Source: Rubritepida flocculans DSM 14296 (GTDB lineage: Bacteria > Pseudomonadota > Alphaproteobacteria > Acetobacterales > Acetobacteraceae). Taken from it: a stretch of DNA of 64,000 bases. The notes beneath the pieces are model-generated. The model saw only the letters and a list, made by a program, of their open reading frames with translations. It was not told the origin of the DNA and made no database searches. Each line of letters begins with the position of its first letter. Position 1 is the stretch's first letter. A program made the translations under genes and the position numbers. The stretch lies in contig NZ_AUDH01000002.1 in the NCBI RefSeq assembly GCF_000425365.1, positions 248,001 to 312,000 on the forward strand, given 5' to 3'. Positions 25,083-32,146 of the stretch are shown in pieces.

Positions 25083-25589
25083 ATGCGGGTGATCGGCCTC
25101 GCCGGCTGGAGCGGGGCCGGCAAGACCACGCTTCTCGCCAAGCTCATCCCCTGCCTCACCGGGCAGGGGGTTTCCGTTTCCACGCTCAAGCACGCCCATC
25201 ACCGCTTCGACCTGGACCAGCCGGGCAAGGACAGCCACACCCACCGTATGGCGGGCGCGCGCCAGGTGCTGATCTCCTCGGCGAACCGCTGGGCGCTGAT
25301 GAGCGAGCTGCGCGGCGCGCCCGAGCCGGGGCTGCGCGAGCTCCTCGCGAAGCTCGACCCGGTGGACCTCGTGATCATCGAGGGCTTCAAGCGCGACACC
25401 CACCCGAAGATCGAGGTGCACCGCGCCGCCAACGGCAAGCCCTGGATCTTCCCCGAGGACCCCATGATCCGCGCGGTGGCGAGCGACACGCCGCCGCCCG
25501 AGGGCGCGCCCGAATCCTTCCACCTGGACGACGCCCCGGCCATCGCCGCCGCCCTGCTGCGCCTCGCGGTTCCGCGCGCCGCGCTGTAG
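25083..25589 (+). CDS. mobB: Molybdopterin-guanine dinucleotide biosynthesis protein MobB
   Basis: A 168-residue GTP-binding protein with the P-loop GWSGAGKTT (8-16), KHAHHRFDLDQPGKDS and the Walker-B-like VDLVIIEGFKRDTHPKIEV. It assists attachment of GMP to molybdopterin to form the bis-MGD cofactor used by FdhA. It starts 10 bases after the gamma gene with no obvious ribosome binding site, suggesting coupling. Its presence here supports dedicated cofactor supply for the formate dehydrogenase. Confidence 0.93.
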   Translation: MRVIGLAGWSGAGKTTLLAKLIPCLTGQGVSVSTLKHAHHRFDLDQPGKDSHTHRMAGARQVLISSANRWALMSELRGAPEPGLRELLAKLDPVDLVIIEGFKRDTHPKIEVHRAANGKPWIFPEDPMIRAVASDTPPPEGAPESFHLDDAPAIAAALLRLAVPRAAL

Positions 25590-25598
25590 GAAGGGCGC

Positions 25599-26834
25599 AT
25601 GGCCCAGCTCTCGGACGACTGCTTCGCCTTCGGCGGCGCGCTGCTCTCCGTCGAGGCCGCGCAGGCGCTGATCCTGGAGCGGGTCTCGCCCCTGCCCGGC
25701 GTGGAGGAGGTGCCGCTGCCCGCCGCGCTCGGCCGGGTGCTGGCCGGCCCGCTCATCGCGCGCACGCCGCTGCCCCCCTTCTTCAACTCGGCGGTGGACG
25801 GCTACGCCTTCCGTCACGCGGACCTGACGCCGGGCGCGGAGACGCGGCTCGCCCTCGCCGGGCGCATCGCCGCCGGGGCGCGCGGCGGCCCGCTCGCCCC
25901 CGGCACGGCGGCGCGCATCTTCACCGGCGCGCCCATGCCCGAGGGCGCCGACACGGTGATGATGCAGGAGGATGCGCGGCTGGAGGGCGAGGCGCTGCTC
26001 CTCCCCCCCGGCCTCAAGCCCGGGGCGAACTGCCGCCCGGCGGGCGAGGATGTGCCCGCGGGGGCCGAGGCGCTGGCCGAGGGCACGCGGCTGCGCGCGC
26101 CCGAGATCGGGCTCGCCGCCGCGCTGGGCGTCGCGCGGCTGCCGGTGCGGCCGCGGCTGCGCGTGGGCGTCTTCTCCACGGGCGATGAGCTGGTCTCGCC
26201 CGGCGCGCCGCTCGGCCCGGCGCAGACCTACGATTCCAACCGCTTCACGCTCATGGCGCTGCTCGCCGCCCTGCCGGTGGAGGTGACCGATCTCGGCATC
26301 CTGCCCGACCGCGCCGAGGCCACGGCGGCGGCGCTGCGCGCGGCGGCGGCGGGGCAGGATCTGCTGCTGACCTCCGGCGGCGTCTCCACCGGCGAGGAGG
26401 ACCATGTGCGCGCCGCCATCGAGGGGGCGGGGCGGCTGGTGTTCTGGCGGCTGGCGGTGAAGCCGGGCCGGCCGGCGGCCATTGGGGTGGTGGAGGGCAC
26501 GCCCATGGTGGGGCTGCCCGGCAACCCCGTCGCGGCGGTGGTGACCTTCCTGCACCTGGCGCGGCCGCTGATCCTGCGGCTGGCCGGGGCGCGGCCCGAG
26601 GCGCTGCCGCGCTTTTCCGTCACCGCCGATTTCGCCTACCGCAAGAAGGCGGGGCGGCGGGAGTATGTGCGCGTGGCGCTGGAGGGCGCGCGGGCCCGGA
26701 AATTCCCGCGCGAGGGCGCGGGGCTGCTCACCTCGCTCACCCTCTCCGACGCCTTCGCCGAGCTGCCCGAGGAGGTGACGCAGGTGGCCCCCGGCGACAC
26801 GGTGCGGGTGCTGCCCTTCGCGGCGATCTTCTGA
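25599..26834 (+). CDS. moeA: Molybdopterin molybdenumtransferase
   Basis: A 411-residue MoeA, which inserts molybdate into adenylylated molybdopterin. Motifs include SAVDGYAFR in the N-terminal region, IFTGAPMPEGADTVMMQED, FSTGDELV, YDSNRFTL, TSGGVSTGEEDHV and GLPGNPVAAVVTFLHL. Length is normal. The start follows GGAAGGG and lies 9 bases after mobB, so the two form the 3' end of the formate dehydrogenase island. Confidence 0.95.
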   Translation: MAQLSDDCFAFGGALLSVEAAQALILERVSPLPGVEEVPLPAALGRVLAGPLIARTPLPPFFNSAVDGYAFRHADLTPGAETRLALAGRIAAGARGGPLAPGTAARIFTGAPMPEGADTVMMQEDARLEGEALLLPPGLKPGANCRPAGEDVPAGAEALAEGTRLRAPEIGLAAALGVARLPVRPRLRVGVFSTGDELVSPGAPLGPAQTYDSNRFTLMALLAALPVEVTDLGILPDRAEATAAALRAAAAGQDLLLTSGGVSTGEEDHVRAAIEGAGRLVFWRLAVKPGRPAAIGVVEGTPMVGLPGNPVAAVVTFLHLARPLILRLAGARPEALPRFSVTADFAYRKKAGRREYVRVALEGARARKFPREGAGLLTSLTLSDAFAELPEEVTQVAPGDTVRVLPFAAIF

Positions 26835-26860
26835 CACTCTCCCGCCCAAGGGAGAGAGAC

Positions 26861-27613
26861 ATGTCCGACCACGTCCTGATCGAGCACGCCGGGCCCGTGC
26901 GCACCATCCGCCTGCACCGGCCGGAGAAGAAGAACGCGCTGACGCGGGCGATGTATGGCGCCATGGCCGCCGCCCTGAACGCGGCGGCGGAGGAGGAGGC
27001 GGTGCGCGCCGTGGTGCTGGCCGGCGGCGCGGACTTCACCGCCGGCAACGACATCGCCGATTTCGCCGACGCCACCGCCCGCGCGCCGGGCGAGCCTGGG
27101 GCGGGCTTCCTCTTCCTCGAGGCGCTGGCCGCCTTCCCCAAGCCCGTGCTGGCGGCGGTGCGCGGCCATGCGGTGGGCATCGGCACCACGCTGCTGCTGC
27201 ATTGCGACGTGGTGGTGGCCTCCGAGACGGCGCGGCTGATGACGCCCTTCACGAAGCTCGCCCTGGTGCCGGAGGGCGGCTCCTCCCTGCTGCTCGCCCA
27301 GCGCGTCGGCCCCGCGCGGGCGAGCTGGTGGCTGCTCTCGGGCGAGGCCTTCAGCGGGCGGGAGGCGGCGGAGGCCGGGCTCGCCACCTGCGCCCTGCCC
27401 GATGCGGAGGTGGAGGCCGAGGCCGCGCGCCGTGCCGCGCAGCTCGCCGCGCTGCCGCCCGGCGCGGTGCGGGAATCGAAGCGCCTGATCCGCGCGCCCC
27501 AGGCCGCCGCGCTGCAGGCCGCCATGGCGGCCGAGCGCGCGAGCTTCGGCGAGCGGCTGCGCAGCGCCGAGGCGCAGGCCGCCTTCGCGGCTTTTCTCAG
27601 GCGGTCGGCGTGA
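26861..27613 (+). CDS. Enoyl-CoA hydratase/isomerase family protein
   Basis: A 250-residue crotonase-fold enzyme: LHRPEKKNALTRAMYGAM, GGADFTAGNDIADF (oxyanion-hole region), KPVLAAVRGHAVGIGTTLLLHCD and FTKLALVPEGGSSLLL with the usual acidic residue. It acts on an acyl-CoA, but the exact reaction is not determinable. GGGAGAGAG precedes the ATG. Its 3' end overlaps the convergent oxidoreductase gene by 17 bases, and the stop is part of the recurrent TGATGCGGCCGGCG motif. Confidence 0.9.
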   Translation: MSDHVLIEHAGPVRTIRLHRPEKKNALTRAMYGAMAAALNAAAEEEAVRAVVLAGGADFTAGNDIADFADATARAPGEPGAGFLFLEALAAFPKPVLAAVRGHAVGIGTTLLLHCDVVVASETARLMTPFTKLALVPEGGSSLLLAQRVGPARASWWLLSGEAFSGREAAEAGLATCALPDAEVEAEAARRAAQLAALPPGAVRESKRLIRAPQAAALQAAMAAERASFGERLRSAEAQAAFAAFLRRSA

Positions 27614-28673
27614 TGCGGCCGGCGGTTTCGCCGGACCTGTCCGGCGCGCCGGGATGGTGGGCGTCGGCGTGCAAAGACAAGCGCGTGCCACCGGCCGCTG
27701 GCATGAGCACCACGCGCCCGATGGCCCGGCGCGCGCGCAGCTCCGCCATCGCCTCGCGGAAGGCCTCGAGCGGATAGGCGGCGTGGAGTTCGGGCCGCAG
27801 CCTGCCCTGCGCCCACCACTCCATCAGTTGCTGCCAGAGGGCGCGCACGCGGGGCGCGTGGCGCTCCCGCCCGTCGCCCGGCGACCAGCCGACATAGCTG
27901 CCCCAGTTGAAGCCCGCCACCGCGATGTTCTTGAGCAGCAGGATGTTGGCCGCCACGCTCGGGATGCCGCCGCCCGCATAGCCGATGGTGACGAGCGTGC
28001 CCCCATCGCCGAGGCAGCGCAGCGCCTCGTCGAAGGCGGGGCCGCCCAGCGTGTCCAGCACGCAGGCCACCCCTGCGCCGCCGGTGGCCTCGCGCACCGC
28101 CTCGCGGAAGGGAAGGGCGGAATCGAGGATCACCTCCGCCCCGCGCGCGGCCAGCGCCGCGTGCTTGGCCGCCCCGGCGCGGGCGATGACGCGGCAGCCC
28201 ATGGCGCGGACCACCTCCACGCCGGCGAGCCCCACGCCGCCCGCCGCGCCGAGCACCAGCACCCACTCGCCCGGGCCGGGCCTGGCGCGCCAGAGCAGGG
28301 CCCCGGCGGCGGTGGGGTAGCTGATTGGGAAGGCCACCGCGGCGAGATGCGGCAGCCCCTCGGGGATGGGGACGCAGTGGATGGCATCAGCCACCGCCTG
28401 CTCGGCGAAGCCGCCCCAGTCGAGCACGGCGAAGACGCGCGTGCCGGCGGGCAGCGGCCCCTCCAGCACCCGGCCCACCACCTCGGTGCCCGGCACGAAG
28501 GGCAGGGGCGGCTTGCGCTGGTATTTCCCCGCCACCACGAGCTGCGTGGCGAAGGAGACGCCCGCCGCCTCCACCGCGAGGCGCACGGCGCCGGGGCGCA
28601 GCGGGGGCGGCGGGATGTCCTTCACCTCCAGCGCGTCGAAGTCGCGCCAGCTCTCGCAGACCAGGGCGCGCAC
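27597..28673 (-). CDS. Zinc-independent MDR oxidoreductase (NADPH:quinone reductase-like) with C-terminal extension
   Basis: A 358-residue medium-chain dehydrogenase. Residues 1-120 form the GroES-like domain (GVSFATQLVVAGKYQRKPPL, PFVPGTEVVG). A Rossmann domain follows (VLVLGAAGGVGLAGVEVVRA, then DTLGGPAFDEALRCL). The family normally ends near GRVVLMP (about residue 325); here about 33 further Gly/His/Arg-rich residues follow, running into the convergent hydratase gene. This looks like loss of the original stop. The start at 28673 is set by MRALVCESWRDFDALEV, the usual opening. Confidence 0.87.
   Translation of the reverse strand: MRALVCESWRDFDALEVKDIPPPPLRPGAVRLAVEAAGVSFATQLVVAGKYQRKPPLPFVPGTEVVGRVLEGPLPAGTRVFAVLDWGGFAEQAVADAIHCVPIPEGLPHLAAVAFPISYPTAAGALLWRARPGPGEWVLVLGAAGGVGLAGVEVVRAMGCRVIARAGAAKHAALAARGAEVILDSALPFREAVREATGGAGVACVLDTLGGPAFDEALRCLGDGGTLVTIGYAGGGIPSVAANILLLKNIAVAGFNWGSYVGWSPGDGRERHAPRVRALWQQLMEWWAQGRLRPELHAAYPLEAFREAMAELRARRAIGRVVLMPAAGGTRLSLHADAHHPGAPDRSGETAGRITPTA
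27611..27634. terminator. Hairpin at overlapping convergent gene ends
   Basis: CCGGCG (27619-27624) and CGCCGG (27629-27634) form a stem around GTTT, immediately after the hydratase stop (27611-27613). It lies within the extended 3' end of the opposite gene. Terminator function is inferred; there is no U-run. Confidence 0.4.
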
Positions 28674-28729
28674 GGCGTTCCTCCCTCGCGTGTTTGCCGC
28701 CAGGATAGGCGCGCAACGGAGGAACGGCC

Positions 28730-29845
28730 ATGACGAAGCCCTATGAGGGCCTGTTCGTGCTCGACGCGGCGCAGGGCATCGCGGGGCCCTATTGCGGCAT
28801 GCTGCTGGCGCTGTGCGGGGCGACGGTGGTGAAGCTCGAACCCCCGAAGGGCGACTGGTCGCGCGGGCTCACCGCGCGCGCGGGCGGCCATTCGGTCATG
28901 TCCACCGCCTTCAACCGGGGCAAGAAGGGCGTGGTGCTCGACCTCGCGACCGAGCAGGGCCGGGCGCGGGCCGGGGCCCTCGCCGCGCGGGCGGATGTGC
29001 TGATCGAGGCCTTCCGCCCCGGGGTTGCCGCGCGTATCGGGCTCGGGCCGGAGCGGGCGAAGCCGGATGCCGTCTGCGTCTCCGTCTCCGGCTTCGGCCA
29101 GCAGGGGCCCTATGCCGAGCGCCCCTGCACCGATGGGGTGGCGCAGGCCTTCTCGGGCCTGGTGGCGCTCAATGCGGGGATGGACGGGGTGCCGCACAAG
29201 GCGGGCACGCTGGTGGTGGACGTGTTCACCGGCCTCTCCGCCTTCGCCGCCTGCCAGGCCGCGCTGGCCGAGCAGGCGCGGGACCGCGCGGCGGGCGCGG
29301 CCCCGCGGCGTCGGCTTCTCGACATCTCGCTCATGCAGGCCGCGGCCTCGCTGATGGTGCTGCCCCTGGCCGAAGCGGGGCTGCTCGGCCGGTTGCCGGC
29401 GGAGATGAACTTCCCCGCCGGCGCCTGGCCCGCGGCGGACGGCGCCTTCGTGATGATCGCGATGGTGCGGGAGGAGGAGTTCGTCACCCTCTGCCGCGAG
29501 CTCGGCCTGCCCGATCTGCCGAGCGACCCGCGCTTCGCAAGCTTCCCGCAGCGCGCCGCGCACAAGGCCGCTCTGCGCCCCATCCTGGAGGCGGCCTTCC
29601 GCACGCGCCCCGCCGCCGAATGGGTGGCGCGGCTGCAGGCGGCGCGGATGCTGTGCGAGCGGGTGAACACCCCGCTCGACTGGCTGGCCGATCCGCATGT
29701 GCAGGCGGTGGGGGCGGCCCCCTTGTTCGCCCAGCCGGGCCTCGGCACGCTGCCCTTCCCGCTCATCCCCGGGCTCGGCGCGGCCGGCGCGCCCGCCCCG
29801 GGCCTGGGCGAGCACGACGCCTTCCTCACCGAACTCGGGATCTGA
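28730..29845 (+). CDS. Family III CoA-transferase (CaiB/BaiF)
   Basis: A 371-residue CoA-transferase. The N-terminal VLDAAQGIAGPYCGMLLALCGATVVKLEPP and FNRGKKGVVLDL are typical. The catalytic aspartate is Asp164 in VVDVFTG, which forms the acyl-CoA anhydride in this family. It transfers CoA between carboxylic acids; the substrates are unknown. A strong GGAGGAA site precedes the ATG. It is followed 4 bases later by a TPR protein gene, and the enoyl-CoA hydratase nearby suggests an acyl-CoA pathway. Confidence 0.9.
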   Translation: MTKPYEGLFVLDAAQGIAGPYCGMLLALCGATVVKLEPPKGDWSRGLTARAGGHSVMSTAFNRGKKGVVLDLATEQGRARAGALAARADVLIEAFRPGVAARIGLGPERAKPDAVCVSVSGFGQQGPYAERPCTDGVAQAFSGLVALNAGMDGVPHKAGTLVVDVFTGLSAFAACQAALAEQARDRAAGAAPRRRLLDISLMQAAASLMVLPLAEAGLLGRLPAEMNFPAGAWPAADGAFVMIAMVREEEFVTLCRELGLPDLPSDPRFASFPQRAAHKAALRPILEAAFRTRPAAEWVARLQAARMLCERVNTPLDWLADPHVQAVGAAPLFAQPGLGTLPFPLIPGLGAAGAPAPGLGEHDAFLTELGI

Positions 29846-29849
29846 GCCC

Positions 29850-31193
29850 ATGCCGCAGGACGCCCAGGGAAACGCCGCCAGCTTCGCCTCGGAGGCCGCC
29901 GCGGCGGCCTTCGACGCGGCGGTGGAGGCCTTCCTCAAATACCGCTTCGACACCCCGCTGCGGCTGAAGGAGGCGCTGAAGCTCGACGCCGAGGCGCCGA
30001 TGCTGCACGTGATGAAGGCGGGCTTCGCGCTGCTGGCCTACAACGCCGCGCATCTCCCCGCCGCGCGGGCGGCCATCGCCGCGGCCCGCGGCTTCGGCCC
30101 CAACCCGCGCGAGGCGCGCCACCTCGATGCGCTGCAGGCCTGGGCCGATGGGGCGCAGGAGCGCGCGCTGGCCGTCTGGGAGGACATCCTGGCGCAGCAC
30201 CCGCGCGACATGCTGGCCTTCCGCTTCCACCACTTCTCGGCCTTCTGGATGGGGCGGCCCGAGGCGATGCTGGCGAGCGTGGAGCGCAGCCTGCCCCATT
30301 GGGGCGAGGAGATCCCGGGCTACGGCTCCATGCTCGCCTGCCGCGCCTTCGCCAACGAGGAATGCGGGAACTACGTGGTGGCCGAGAATGCGGGGCGCGA
30401 GGCCATCCGGCGCGACCCCGCCGATCTCTGGGCCGCGCACGCCATCGCGCATGTGCTGGAGATGCAGGGCCGCCGCGCCGAGGGCATCGGCTGGATCACG
30501 CGCCTCACCCCGCATTTCGGCGAGGGCAACAACCTGCGCCACCACATCTTCTGGCACCAGGCCATGTTCCACCTCGAGCGCGGCGAGCACGCGGAGGTGC
30601 TGCGCCTCTACGACGAGGGGTTCCGCAACCTCGACAGCCCGGTGACGCAGGTGCAGCCCGACCTCTACATCGACTGCCAGAACGCCGCCTCCATGCTGTT
30701 CCGGCTGGAGCGGCAGGGCGTGGATGTGGGCGCGCGCTGGGAGGAGCTGGCCGAGAAGGCCGAGGCGCGGATCGGCGACTGCCTCTCCGCCTTCACCCTG
30801 CCGCACTGGATGATGGCGCTGACCGCGACGGGCCGCCTGGCCGCCGCCGAGCGCATGCTGGAGGCGATGCGCGACTATGCCGGCGCGAACCGGGGCGAGA
30901 ACCCGCGCATCGTCCGCGAGGCCGCGATCCCGGTCTGCGAGGCGCTGCTGCACCGCGCGCGGGGGGAATACGCGCAGGCCGTGGCGGCCATGCGCCCCGC
31001 GCTGGGTGGCATGTATGAGCTGGGCGGCAGCCATGCGCAGCAGGACGTGCTGGAGCAGCTTTTCCTGGATGTGGCGCTGAAGGCCGGCTTCCACGCCGAT
31101 GCGGCGATGCTGCTGGAGCGGGTGCGCGGGCGCTGGCCCACCCCGCCCGAGCGGCGCGCGGGCTATGCCGAGGCGGCGCGGCGGCTGGGCTGA
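29850..31193 (+). CDS. TTC38-like tetratricopeptide repeat protein
   Basis: A 447-residue soluble protein built of helical pairs: FLKYRFDTPLRLKEALKLD, HVMKAGFALLAYNAA, LAFRFHHFSAFWMGRPEAML, AHAIAHVLEMQGRRAEGIGWI, LRHHIFWHQAMFHLERGEH and a C-terminal pair ending LLERVRGRW. The pattern and length match TTC38-type tetratricopeptide proteins. The ATG at 29850 follows the CoA-transferase stop by 4 bases. The partner and role are unknown; co-expression with the CoA-transferase is the only clue. Confidence 0.85.
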   Translation: MPQDAQGNAASFASEAAAAAFDAAVEAFLKYRFDTPLRLKEALKLDAEAPMLHVMKAGFALLAYNAAHLPAARAAIAAARGFGPNPREARHLDALQAWADGAQERALAVWEDILAQHPRDMLAFRFHHFSAFWMGRPEAMLASVERSLPHWGEEIPGYGSMLACRAFANEECGNYVVAENAGREAIRRDPADLWAAHAIAHVLEMQGRRAEGIGWITRLTPHFGEGNNLRHHIFWHQAMFHLERGEHAEVLRLYDEGFRNLDSPVTQVQPDLYIDCQNAASMLFRLERQGVDVGARWEELAEKAEARIGDCLSAFTLPHWMMALTATGRLAAAERMLEAMRDYAGANRGENPRIVREAAIPVCEALLHRARGEYAQAVAAMRPALGGMYELGGSHAQQDVLEQLFLDVALKAGFHADAAMLLERVRGRWPTPPERRAGYAEAARRLG

Positions 31194-31494
31194 TCCGGGC
31201 GGCAGGAGAGGGCCGGCGGTCCCGCCCGAGGGGGCGCGCGCAGGGTCGGGGGCCGGCGTGGCGGCCCGTGCATCGAGACACGACCATGCCATTGGTCGCG
31301 TCGCGGGGTCAGGCGCGGAAAACAGCGGCCGCCGGCATGGGTCTTTTCACGGGGCAAACAGGTGAAGTTTCATCTTTAAAGTGAGACAAAACAAACTGAT
31401 TGATCTCGGCCTCCCGTAAGGGCATGGTTGCTCAGGAGCCCCACCGCGCCGCTTGTCTCAAAAAGCGCGGAAGCATCCGGAGAGGAGACGGTCC
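31194..31494. other. Intergenic stretch with AT-rich island and long-range inverted repeat
   Basis: No gene is supported here. The first 160 bases are GC-rich; 31358-31404 is strikingly AT-rich for this genome (TTTCATCTTTAAAGTGAGAC and the bases after it), which suggests a promoter, although no clean -35/-10 pair is seen. TGAGACAA (31382-31389) and TTGTCTCA (31453-31460) are perfect inverted arms 63 bases apart. The stretch ends in GGAGAGGAGACGG, a strong ribosome binding site for the tiny frame at 31495. Confidence 0.5.
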
Positions 31495-31548
31495 ATGCCC
31501 AGCCATGCCGGAGGCCTTCACGCCTCCTGTGCGGAGCTCAGCCGATGA
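31495..31548 (+). CDS. Putative 17-residue leader peptide
   Basis: ATG at 31495 follows GGAGAGGAGACGGTCC, one of the best ribosome binding sites in the region, and encodes MPSHAGGLHASCAELSR before TGA at 31546-31548. The stop overlaps the ATG of the next small frame (ATGA at 31545). Coupling of this kind suggests the peptide is translated to deliver ribosomes to the following gene. It has no recognisable motif. It could also be chance. Confidence 0.4.
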   Translation: MPSHAGGLHASCAELSR

Positions 31549-31643
31549 GTTCACTGGAATACGGGCTGGCGGCCGCCAGCCTCTCGGCCCTGGTCATGTT
31601 CGGGCTGTCGGCGCTGTTCTCGGCCCTCGGGCTGATGCCCTGA
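31545..31643 (+). CDS. 32-residue hydrophobic small protein, Flp-pilin-like core
   Basis: MSSLEYGLAAASLSALVMF followed by GLSALFSALGLMP forms one predicted membrane helix. The SLEYGLAAA opening resembles the EYGLIAA processing region of Flp/Fap pilins, but the leader with the prepilin cleavage glycine and the C-terminal part are missing, and no tad genes are near. It may be a membrane microprotein instead. GGAG lies 9 bases upstream, and the start overlaps the stop of the 17-residue frame. Confidence 0.5.
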   Translation: MSSLEYGLAAASLSALVMFGLSALFSALGLMP

Positions 31644-31669
31644 AACGGCCGGCGTGACCGCCGTCCGCC

Positions 31670-32131
31670 TCAGCCGCGGATCAGCACCACCGCCTCGATC
31701 TCGACCGGGATGCCGCGCGGCAGGCTGCCCATGCCGACGGCCGAACGCGCGGGCCGCCCGTTCTCGCCGAACACTTCCACGAAGAGGTCGGTGCAGCCGT
31801 TGATCACCTCGGGCTGCTCGCCGAAATCCGGCGCCGCGCGCACCATGCCCAGCACCTTGAGGATGGTGTCCACCCGGTCGAGCGAGCCGAGCGCCCCCTT
31901 CATGTTGGCCAGCAGGTTGATGGCGCAGAGCCGCGCCGCCTCATAGCCCTGCGCCACGCTGAGATCCCGCCCCACCACGCCCGCCATGAAACTCCCATCG
32001 GGCTGGCGCGGCCCCACGCCGGAGAGGAACAAAAGCCCGCCCCCGATGCGCCACGGCACATAGTTGCCCATGGCCTTGGGCGGCGGCGGCAGCGTGATGC
32101 CGAGCGCGGCGAGACGGGCTTCTGCGGACAT
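31670..32131 (-). CDS. RidA-family protein
   Basis: A 153-residue RidA/YjgF protein of the longer subgroup: LFLSGVGPRQPDGSF, AARLCAINLLANMKGALGSLD, VINGCTDLFVEVFGENGRPAR and SAVGMGSLPRGIPVEIEAVV. The conserved arginine in GRPARSAVG is present, consistent with enamine/imine deaminase activity. GAGGAAGGAAA precedes the ATG. It lies 15 bases downstream of the RND permease gene on the same strand, so read-through is likely, though a functional link is not evident. Confidence 0.92.
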   Translation of the reverse strand: MSAEARLAALGITLPPPPKAMGNYVPWRIGGGLLFLSGVGPRQPDGSFMAGVVGRDLSVAQGYEAARLCAINLLANMKGALGSLDRVDTILKVLGMVRAAPDFGEQPEVINGCTDLFVEVFGENGRPARSAVGMGSLPRGIPVEIEAVVLIRG

Positions 32132-32146
32132 GGCGCGTTTCCTTCC

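Noticed and set aside
31428-31643. A 71-residue gene starting upstream of the 32-residue protein
   Set aside because: There is no ribosome binding site at 31428, and the first 39 residues look non-coding; the strong site at 31478-31490 serves another frame.
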